A stretch of 64,000 bases of DNA, taken from assembly GCF_001438805.1 (NCBI RefSeq), contig NZ_JQCF01000003.1, positions 89,515 to 153,514 of the forward strand. The letters run 5' to 3'. A model generated the notes under the pieces. The model was not told where the DNA came from. It ran no database searches and saw nothing but the letters and a program-made list of their open reading frames with translations. Origin of the DNA: Companilactobacillus kimchiensis (GTDB taxonomy: Bacteria > Bacillota > Bacilli > Lactobacillales > Lactobacillaceae). Position 1 is the stretch's first letter, and each line of letters opens with the position of its first letter. Of this stretch, positions 15,950 through 22,456 are shown piece after piece. Made by a program: the position numbers and the translations under genes.

Positions 15950-16879
15950 ATGGGATTAATAAATAAAAATTATTATGCATTGGGAACAGTGATCAACTTA
16001 ACTGTGGCAGAACCTGCAACTAAGGATGATTTAGATGTGGGGTATCAATTGATCCAAAATTTTGAAGATAAATTGACGGTCAATCGGACTGAATCAGAGG
16101 TCATGTCAATCAATCATAATGCCGGAATCAAGGCTGTTAAGGTGCCAGAGGATACTTATGGTCTGATTAAAACGGCCGTAAAAGTTAGTCGTAAAAACTT
16201 GGGATTTAATGTTGCAATTGGTCCCTTGGTTAAATTATGGAAGATTGGGTTTAAGGGTGCTAATAAACCTTCTGATGCTGATATCAAACAACGTTTGAAG
16301 TTGATTGATCCAGATAGAATTGAATTAAATGATGAATTGCAGACAGTTTTTCTATTGGATCAAGGAATGGAAATTGATCTAGGTGGTATTGCCAAAGGTT
16401 ATATTGCTGATCAAATTAAACAATTGTGGTTAAAGCGCGGAGTTGAAACAGGAATTATTGATTTGGGCGGTAATGTCTTATTAGTTGGTCCAAGCCTTCA
16501 TACTGATCAGATGTGGAATGTGGGAGTGCAGAATCCCATCAAACCACGCGATGTTTCTCTGGGAATGGTTCATATTTCGGCCAAATCAATCGGAACTTCA
16601 GGTATCTATGAACGAAAGCTGATTTTGGATGGTCATGAGTATCATCATATGTTTGATTCTAAAACGGGATATCCAATTAAAAATAATCTCGCCAGTGTCA
16701 CGATTATTAGTGATAAATCGATTGATGGCGAAATTTGGTCAACGATTGGTTTTTATCAAGGTATTGAAAAGGGACGTGCTTTGATTGAAGCCCAGCCTGG
16801 GATTGAAGCGGTCTTTATTACGAAAGAATTAGAAACTTTTGCGACATCAGGTTTGAAAAACAATTTTAAACTAATATAA
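15950..16879 (+). CDS. apbE: FAD:protein FMN transferase (ApbE family), cytoplasmic
   Basis: This 309-aa enzyme transfers FMN from FAD to a Ser/Thr in D-x-x-(S/T)-G-A-(S/T) motifs of target proteins. It has the family motifs EIDLGGIAKGYIAD (about 145-158) and HHMFDSKTGYPIKN (about 230-243). Most ApbE proteins are exported lipoproteins, but this one begins MGLINKNYYALGT with no signal peptide or lipobox, so it is cytoplasmic. GAGGAAA precedes the ATG. It lies divergent from the FMN-bind reductase and upstream of two FMN reductase-like genes, one carrying three candidate flavinylation motifs, so all plausible substrates are encoded next to it. Confidence 0.92.
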   Translation: MGLINKNYYALGTVINLTVAEPATKDDLDVGYQLIQNFEDKLTVNRTESEVMSINHNAGIKAVKVPEDTYGLIKTAVKVSRKNLGFNVAIGPLVKLWKIGFKGANKPSDADIKQRLKLIDPDRIELNDELQTVFLLDQGMEIDLGGIAKGYIADQIKQLWLKRGVETGIIDLGGNVLLVGPSLHTDQMWNVGVQNPIKPRDVSLGMVHISAKSIGTSGIYERKLILDGHEYHHMFDSKTGYPIKNNLASVTIISDKSIDGEIWSTIGFYQGIEKGRALIEAQPGIEAVFITKELETFATSGLKNNFKLI

Positions 16880-16982
16880 TTATTTTATATATAAAATATA
16901 TACAATTATTTATATTGCTTTCTTTAAGGAATCATTTTACAATAATTACGAAAAATAAAATATAAATGGGATGATTAACGAT

Positions 16983-17591
16983 ATGAATAAATTTATTGCT
17001 ATTGTTGGATCAAATTCCAACAAGTCAACTAACCGTGAATTGTTGGAATATATGAAAAATCATTTTCAAAATCAAGCTGAGATTGAATTGGTCGAAATTA
17101 AAGGTCTACCTATTTTTAAAAAGAGTGCCGATAAATATGTACCGCAAGCTGCCAAAGATATTGCTATTAAAATTGAAAACGCCGATGGGGTTATTATTAC
17201 CACTCCTGAATATGATCATTCAATTCCAGCAGTGTTATCAAGTGCCTTAGCCTGGCTATCTTATGGCATTCATCCACTATTGGACAAACCAGTGATGATT
17301 ACAGGGGCATCATATGGTTCATTGGGTTCATCACGAGCCCAAGCTCAATTACGTCAAATCCTTGATTCACCAGAATTGAAAGCGCGTATCATGCCTAGTT
17401 CAGAATTTTTATTAGGCCATTCATTACAAGCTTTTGATGATAATGGAGATTTAAAAGATATGGCAGCTGCCAAACAATTGGATGGTCTTTTTAAAGACTT
17501 TTTGCAGTTTGTAAATATTTCAAAACAATTAAATAATGCTAATAGTGTCAATATACAAAAAGCAGAACAGTTTTCATGGGATAAAGATTAG
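16983..17591 (+). CDS. NAD(P)H-dependent FMN reductase-like flavoprotein
   Basis: This 202-aa flavodoxin-fold protein belongs to the NADPH-dependent FMN reductase family. It has the N-terminal FMN loop ([18 protein letters not shown]), the [20 protein letters not shown] core motif at about 75-95 and the [13 protein letters not shown] loop at about 110. The ATG at 16983 follows GGGATGA by nine bases; the in-frame ATG at 16971 overlaps that site. The stop lies inside the ribosome site of the next gene, so the two are translationally linked. It probably passes NAD(P)H electrons to flavin for the reductase opposite. Confidence 0.85.
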   Translation: MNKFIAIVGSNSNKSTNRELLEYMKNHFQNQAEIELVEIKGLPIFKKSADKYVPQAAKDIAIKIENADGVIITTPEYDHSIPAVLSSALAWLSYGIHPLLDKPVMITGASYGSLGSSRAQAQLRQILDSPELKARIMPSSEFLLGHSLQAFDDNGDLKDMAAAKQLDGLFKDFLQFVNISKQLNNANSVNIQKAEQFSWDKD

Positions 17592-17601
17592 GAGGAGTAA
17601 T

Positions 17602-18858
17602 ATGAAATTAGTTGGTATTGCAGGCTCGATTGCTGATCAATCATATAATCGGACATTACTAAATTTTATTGCTAAACATTTTAAAGGTATCGTTGATATT
17701 GATGTCTTAGATATCAATGAAGTGCCGATGTTTAATCAAGATGATGATCAAACAAACAGTGCCGTTATTCAAAATTTGAGTAAAAAAATCAGTGCTGCTG
17801 ACGGAGTTATTATTGCAACTCCAGAACATAATCACAGTGTGCCTGCAGCTCTAAAGAATGTGATTGAATGGTTATCATATGAAATTCATCCATTAGATGG
17901 CAAGCCAGTGATGATCGTGGGTGCTTCATATCATACGCAAGGTTCATCACGGGCCCAATTACACTTGAGACAGATTCTGGAAGCTCCAGGTGTGAATGCC
18001 ATTGTATTACCTGGTAATGAATTCCTATTGGGTGATGTTAAATCAGCTTTTGATGATAATGGTGATTTGAAGGATCAACGTACGATTGATTTTCTACAAA
18101 CAACGCTTAAAAAATTTGTTATGTTTGCGAAGGTGATTAATATGATTGGAAAAACAGACGATTACGAAAATGAAGATCTATCTGCAAAAGCTGGGACTGA
18201 TACTACAATTGAAGGTGTTGATATGAATGCCGACGACTGGTTGGATCAAGCTTCTAAGAAGGTCAATGCAGTTGAGGGCAAGACATATGTAAAACTCGAC
18301 AGCGGTTTATTGACTGTGGATCAATTGAATTATTTCTTGAAGACGATTCCCATTGAATTAACTTATGTTGATGAGAATAATCAATTTATCTATTACAACC
18401 GAGCTTTACCAACAGAGGATATGTTGGCCAAAAGAACACCCGCTCAAGTAGGGGATGCTCTTGATAAAGTTCATCCAGCAATTAATCGTGTTATCACTCA
18501 TGTTAAGCAAGTTATTAATGCTTTACGCAATGGCAAAACTGATCTCGTTTCAATGCCAGTACCTGGTGGTGACGAAGAAAAGCATCATGTGATGCATTAT
18601 TATAAGGCCATGCACGATGAAGATAATAATTATAAAGGTGTTAACGAATGGGCTGTTGATATAAAACCAATCGTTGATGAATATCTCAAATCTACTGGTC
18701 AAAAATTAGTTAAAGATCCAGATGCAAAACTTGATACAACTTCTGGTGCATCCAAAGCACCCGCTAAAGCTGAAGTTGATGCTATTTCTGGTGCATCTGA
18801 AGAACCAGCTAAACCAGAAGTTAAAGCTGATGTCACTTCTGGCGCTTCGAAAGCATAA
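17602..18858 (+). CDS. FMN reductase / PAS protein with triple DxxSGAS tail
   Basis: This 418-aa protein has three parts. Residues 1-190 form an NAD(P)H:FMN reductase domain ([33 protein letters not shown]) paralogous to the upstream gene. Residues about 235-368 form a PAS-like domain ([18 protein letters not shown]). The last 45 residues form a flexible Ala/Pro/Lys/Glu linker carrying DTTSGAS (378-384), DAISGAS (393-399) and DVTSGAS (410-416). These match the DTVSGAS flavinylation motif of the FMN-bind reductase across the intergenic region. No FMN-bind fold surrounds them. AGGAGGAG gives a clear ATG at 17602. I infer up to three covalent FMN groups, attached by the neighbouring ApbE. Confidence 0.85.
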   Translation: MKLVGIAGSIADQSYNRTLLNFIAKHFKGIVDIDVLDINEVPMFNQDDDQTNSAVIQNLSKKISAADGVIIATPEHNHSVPAALKNVIEWLSYEIHPLDGKPVMIVGASYHTQGSSRAQLHLRQILEAPGVNAIVLPGNEFLLGDVKSAFDDNGDLKDQRTIDFLQTTLKKFVMFAKVINMIGKTDDYENEDLSAKAGTDTTIEGVDMNADDWLDQASKKVNAVEGKTYVKLDSGLLTVDQLNYFLKTIPIELTYVDENNQFIYYNRALPTEDMLAKRTPAQVGDALDKVHPAINRVITHVKQVINALRNGKTDLVSMPVPGGDEEKHHVMHYYKAMHDEDNNYKGVNEWAVDIKPIVDEYLKSTGQKLVKDPDAKLDTTSGASKAPAKAEVDAISGASEEPAKPEVKADVTSGASKA

Positions 18859-18863
18859 TTAAC

Positions 18864-19143
18864 CTCCCGTCTTCCATAAAAATCGGAAATAGGCTGGAAC
18901 GCTGAGAGCATCGTTTCGATTTTCATTCCAGACTAATTAACACTTTGCTTATTTTTTTCTGTTAATGAAAAAACATATTTTTAACTCAAAAAGTCTGTAT
19001 TAACTGATATTTTTCAGTCAATACAGACTTTTGCTTATTTTTAGAAAGATACATTTTAATACTAAATATTTAGTTAAAGTCAGTAATATAAAAAAATTTC
19101 CAATTATATATAGTATAAAAACTAACAACCTTGCGGAGAGCGG
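18864..19143. repeat. Intergenic inverted-arm element, deletion derivative
   Basis: The left end (CCCGTCTTCCATAAAAATCGG, about 18866) and inner end (ATTCCAGACTAATTAAC, about 18926-18942) match other copies, but most of the left arm's branches are missing. The centre, including a terminator hairpin, is homologous to the centre of the copy at 63.5 kb read in reverse. The right arm is reduced to CCTTGCGGAGAGCGG (19129-19143). Confidence 0.7.
18988..19032. terminator. Bidirectional terminator in the centre of the element
   Basis: AAAAGTCTGTATTAACTGA pairs with TCAGTCAATACAGACTTTT. T runs lie on both strands. It would end the flavin operon transcript. Confidence 0.8.
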
Positions 19144-19207
19144 AACCATACTAATGACTCCATTAATTTATGCTCTAGTGGATCTTTTAGATTTTTGTAA
19201 AAAACGA

Positions 19208-19575
19208 CAAAAAAAACAGCCTATCTGAGGGGACGGGCTTGTTTTTTTGCTACACGATTGCGCGTAACGGCATTACCAGTAGTGTCAGGGGTAAAAATAT
19301 GAATGCTTGTGAGGTTTCCATATTTGTCAAATAGAGAGGGATTTGTTAATTAATGAAAGCATTCAAAGTAAATTATTGTAATGGGATACGCAATTTATAA
19401 GTGAGAATTGATTGAGGGGGGCAACTCTCATTTTCTTGCGAGTAATAAGGTAACGATATGAGGATGTGTATCGCAACCTTCATTAAAAGAGTTAAAAAGG
19501 AAGGAATTGCATTTCATATCTTTACCCCTTTCACAGTTACTAATATATCATATATGTTTAAACAACTATATTCAT
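19208..19575 (-). ncRNA. Tandemly duplicated structured element, copy 1
   Basis: This stretch of about 370 bases is repeated about 470 bases further on. Shared structures include a bidirectional terminator-like hairpin at the left end (ACAGCC/GGCTTGT), TGAATGCTT/AAGCATTCA-type pairing, an arm CGCAA..TGAGAATTG/CAACTCTCA..TTGCG and a hairpin CGATA/TATCG. Orientation on the minus strand is inferred: the terminator lies at the left, and a conserved promoter-like block (TGTTTAAACA then TATATT) lies at the right. A short peptide could also be encoded (19428-19517). Confidence 0.5.
19428..19517 (-). CDS. Possible 29-aa peptide in duplicated element, copy 1
   Basis: An ATG preceded by AAAGGGGTAAAG opens a 29-codon frame containing NEGCDTHPHIVTLLLA. 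The second copy of the element encodes KEGCDTHPHIITLSLLA in the same position although the two DNA sequences differ by compensating one- and two-base indels upstream. That preservation of frame is suggestive of coding, but the same bases also form a conserved hairpin, so the frame may be incidental. Confidence 0.35.
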   Translation of the reverse strand: MKCNSFLFNSFNEGCDTHPHIVTLLLARK

Positions 19576-19672
19576 TTTGAGAAAATTTATTTGTTTTCAT
19601 TTGACCTAATACTATTAATAAAGCATTTGATCTGTTATTAGTGAATTTTCTATATCGGAAAATAAAAAATAG

Positions 19673-20050
19673 CAAAAAAAAACAGCCTATCTGAGGGGGA
19701 CGGGCCTGTTTTTTTGTTACACGATTGTGTGTAACGGCATTACCAGTAGTGTCAGAGGTAAGATATGAATGCTTGTGAGTTTCCATATTTGTCAAATAGA
19801 GAGGGATTCGTTAATTAATTATTGAAAGCATTCAAAGTAAATTATTGTAATGGGATACGCAATCGATAATGAGAATTGATTGAGGGGGGCAACTCTCATT
19901 ATTTGCGAGTAAGCTTAAGGTTATGATATGAGGATGTGTATCACAACCTTCTTTAAGAGTTAAAAAAGGAAGGAATTGCATTTTCATATCTTTATCTCTT
20001 TCACGCCTATAATATAGCACATGTGTTTAAACAATTAAATTCATTTTGGA
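19673..20050 (-). ncRNA. Tandemly duplicated structured element, copy 2
   Basis: The second copy is highly similar over about 370 bases. The hairpin at about 19919-19948 reads TGATA/TATCA where copy 1 has CGATA/TATCG, a compensatory pair change that favours a selected structure. The stems TGAATGCTT/AAGCATTCA and CGCAA..ATGAGAATTG/CAACTCTCAT..TTGCG are retained. The left terminator-like hairpin (AACAGCC/GGCCTGTT) has T runs on both strands. Confidence 0.5.
19832..19987 (-). CDS. Possible 51-aa peptide in duplicated element, copy 2
   Basis: The frame starts with MKMQFLPFLTLKEGCDTHPH and is longer than its counterpart in copy 1 because the stop after the shared LLA stretch is lost. A weak ribosome site (GAAAGAGATAAAG) precedes the ATG. 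I do not recognise the peptide, and it may be a by-product of a structured RNA. Confidence 0.3.
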   Translation of the reverse strand: MKMQFLPFLTLKEGCDTHPHIITLSLLANNESCPPQSILIIDCVSHYNNLL

Positions 20051-20232
20051 AGAAAAAATTTATTTGTTTTTAATCTCACAAACTAAATAATTTATGAGAT
20101 TATAATAGTAACTTCATCCTTGGGTTCTTGGTATAAATAATACTCATATTGAGAAATTGTGGGGTGTAAGTTAACAAAATTATAGTTAACATTCCATTTT
20201 TTTATAATTCTGATATATTTTTTTAAATATCG

Positions 20233-20246
20233 TGTAAGCGCTTTTA
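20233..20246. promoter_or_regulatory. cre-like site upstream of nox
   Basis: TGTAAGCGCTTTTA matches the CcpA consensus TGWAANCGNTNWCA at all but one position (T for C near the end). It lies just upstream of TATAAT at 20265-20270, so it could couple NADH oxidase expression to carbon status. Confidence 0.5.
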
Positions 20247-20296
20247 TTATGCAAGGAAATTAACTATAATATAAATAAAAAAGGGTGGCAGTTATT

Positions 20297-21643
20297 ATGA
20301 AGGTAAGTATTGTAGGTTGTACTCATGCAGGAACTTTTTCAGCAATGAACATCTTAAAGGAACATCCTGATTGGGAAGTTTCTGTCTTTGAAAGAAATGA
20401 TAATCTTTCATTCCTATCATGTGGGATCGCACTTTGGGTTAGTGATCGTGTTTCAGATCCTAACAAGATGTTTTATGCTAGTCCAGATGCTTTAACTAGC
20501 TTAGGGGCACACATGTATATGCAACACGACGTGACAGATATTGATTTTGATAATAAGAAACTTGCTGTGAAGAATTTGGTAAGTGGCGAAACATTTGAAC
20601 AAGATTATGATAAATTAGTCATCACCACTGGTTCTGCTCCAGTTGTTCCCCCAATTCCAGGTATTGATTCAAGTCGAGTAATGCTCTGCAAGAATTGGAC
20701 TAATGCTAATGAATTAAAAGAAAATGCTAAAGATATCAAGAGTGCCATTGTTATTGGTGCCGGTTATATCGGAGCTGAACTTGCTGAAGGTTATGCAACT
20801 CTTGGCAAAGAAACAACTTTGATTGATGCTTTACCAGATGTTCTATCAAAGAACTTTGACCCTAATATGTCAAAAGTCGCTGAAAAAGATTATACCGATA
20901 ATGGCGTTAAATTAGGCATGGGTGAAAAAGTTGAATCATTTGAGGAGACTGATCACAGTGTGATTGTTAAGACTGACAAGAATACTTATGAAGCTGATAT
21001 TGCTGTTACATGTATTGGTTTCCGTCCTAATACAAAGATGTTTGCTGATGAATTTGAAACACTACCAAATGGTGCTTTGATTGTCGACAAGTATATGCAT
21101 ACAAGTAAACCAGATGTCTTTTCAGCTGGTGATGCTGCTTCAGTACACTACAATCCAACTGATGATAATCAATATATTCCATTGGCAACAAACTCAGTTC
21201 GTCAAGGAATCCTTGTGGGTAAGAATATTGAAAAAGATACTGCTGCCTACATGGGAACACAAGCTAGTTCAGCGGTTGAGTTGTTTGGTAGAACTTATGC
21301 CGCAAGTGGTTTGACAGCCGAACATGCCGCAGTTTTAGGTAAAAAAGTTGAGACTGTTTCCTTGGAAGATAATTATCGTCCAGAATTCATGTTATCAACA
21401 ACTCCCGTTTTGATGAACTTGGTTTGGGATCCTGAGACTAGAGTTGTTTTAGGTGGTGCTTTGACAAGTAAGTATGATGTTTCACAATCAGCAAATCTTT
21501 TGTCATTGGCTATTCAAAAGAAGGTTACAATTGATGAATTATCAATGGTCGACTTCTTGTTCCAACCAAACTTTGATAAACCAGTGAACTACGTCAGTGC
21601 TCTAGCAGGAGCAGCTGTGGAAAAGGCTGATGCTGCTAAGTAA
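20297..21643 (+). CDS. nox: NADH oxidase (CoA-disulfide-reductase family, water-forming type)
   Basis: This 448-aa pyridine nucleotide-disulfide oxidoreductase oxidises NADH with oxygen in the cytoplasm. Visible features are the N-terminal FAD loop (MKVSIVGCTHAGTFSA), the redox cysteine in SFLSCGIAL (Cys42), the NAD loop (AIVIGAGYIGAELAEGYA, about 155-172), the FAD motif DVFSAGDAA and the C-terminal dimerisation domain. The single active-site Cys fits Nox enzymes that reduce O2 to water. The ATG at 20297 is favoured by GGGTGG eight bases upstream. It is a single-gene unit with TATAAT and a cre-like site upstream and a terminator downstream. Confidence 0.92.
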   Translation: MKVSIVGCTHAGTFSAMNILKEHPDWEVSVFERNDNLSFLSCGIALWVSDRVSDPNKMFYASPDALTSLGAHMYMQHDVTDIDFDNKKLAVKNLVSGETFEQDYDKLVITTGSAPVVPPIPGIDSSRVMLCKNWTNANELKENAKDIKSAIVIGAGYIGAELAEGYATLGKETTLIDALPDVLSKNFDPNMSKVAEKDYTDNGVKLGMGEKVESFEETDHSVIVKTDKNTYEADIAVTCIGFRPNTKMFADEFETLPNGALIVDKYMHTSKPDVFSAGDAASVHYNPTDDNQYIPLATNSVRQGILVGKNIEKDTAAYMGTQASSAVELFGRTYAASGLTAEHAAVLGKKVETVSLEDNYRPEFMLSTTPVLMNLVWDPETRVVLGGALTSKYDVSQSANLLSLAIQKKVTIDELSMVDFLFQPNFDKPVNYVSALAGAAVEKADAAK

Positions 21644-21688
21644 TTGATGGCAACTCCCTGATCATATAATATAAAATATCACGAATCA

Positions 21689-21711
21689 GCAGCCAGTGAG
21701 GCTGCTTTTTT
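21689..21711 (+). terminator. Terminator after nox
   Basis: GCAGCC-AGTGA-GGCTGC is followed by T6. The next reading frame begins within or just after it. Confidence 0.85.
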
Positions 21712-21733
21712 GTTGCCGTTTTGGCCTATCTTA

Positions 21734-22057
21734 ATGCCTGGTATAGATGCTATAGAAGGTTTTGGTTTTATGGTGGGTAAAAAAGGTGCTAATAAGACTG
21801 AAGTGGTTTTTGAACAGAAGCAAAATCAGAAGGGCAAACTTTTTACTGATTTAGATAATTTATTGTTGCACCAAAAGTATGAAGCAGCTGTCCATTATGT
21901 TTATGCCCAGGAATTTAATCTGGATCGAGGGAGTTATTATCAATTGGGGCTGTGGCTGATTGCTAAGTTACAGCGAATACCTGAAGTTGATGCAGTGATG
22001 TTGGCTGAATTTGTACATAATATTAAAAAATATCAGGGATCAATAATTCAAAAATAA
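21734..22057 (+). CDS. Small cytoplasmic protein, DUF6483-like
   Basis: The frame encodes about 107 residues from the ATG at 21734. The N-terminal stretch AIEGFGFMVGKKG and the helical body (LFTDLDNLLLHQKYEAAVHYVYAQEF; LGLWLIAKLQRIPEVD) resemble the DUF6483 small helical proteins of lactobacilli, of unknown function; this is recognition by eye only. The start is uncertain: 21734 has no ribosome site, an in-frame TTG at 21710 lies in the T run of the nox terminator, and an ATG at 21770 has AGAAGG ten bases upstream but would cut the conserved N-terminus. A 5'-truncated gene is possible. Confidence 0.5.
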   Translation: MPGIDAIEGFGFMVGKKGANKTEVVFEQKQNQKGKLFTDLDNLLLHQKYEAAVHYVYAQEFNLDRGSYYQLGLWLIAKLQRIPEVDAVMLAEFVHNIKKYQGSIIQK

Positions 22058-22157
22058 ACTTCACAAATTATTCGTATTTAAGAAGAATTCATTTCATAAA
22101 TTAAAGTTATTATGTATACATAGTCAAATATGGCTATATAAAAACGAGGTGAAGCTT

Positions 22158-22259
22158 ATGAAAAAACATCCTATTCTTGTTTTAACGGGTGTATCAGTCT
22201 TAGCTACTGTTTGTACTAAGATGATCAAAAGTCATAACGAAAAAAGATTTTTGAACTAA
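22158..22259 (+). CDS. 33-aa membrane peptide
   Basis: GAGGTGAAG precedes an ATG by the ideal distance. The 33-residue product is MKKHPILVLTGVSVLATVCT followed by a basic end (KMIKSHNEKRFLN): one short hydrophobic segment with positively charged flanks. No homologue is recognised. It stands alone between AT-rich sequence and a downstream terminator. The strong ribosome site argues that it is translated. Confidence 0.55.
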   Translation: MKKHPILVLTGVSVLATVCTKMIKSHNEKRFLN

Positions 22260-22363
22260 ATTCGAACTAGCCATAAATACAAAAATACATGAATTAAAAC
22301 CATTCAAAATAAAAACAACTAATAACAACTCGAGGTAAACTATATGAAAGAAAATATGAGACA

Positions 22364-22388
22364 AGGCTTGCGTAAGCAAGCCTTTTTT
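22364..22388 (+). terminator. Terminator after the 33-aa peptide gene
   Basis: AAGGCTTGC-GTAA-GCAAGCCTT forms a perfect 9-bp stem followed by T-rich sequence. Confidence 0.85.
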
Positions 22389-22456
22389 GATGTTTTCTTT
22401 TTGCATTTGTTCGAATAATCCCATATGATTTGAATAGTTAGTAAGGAGAAATTATT

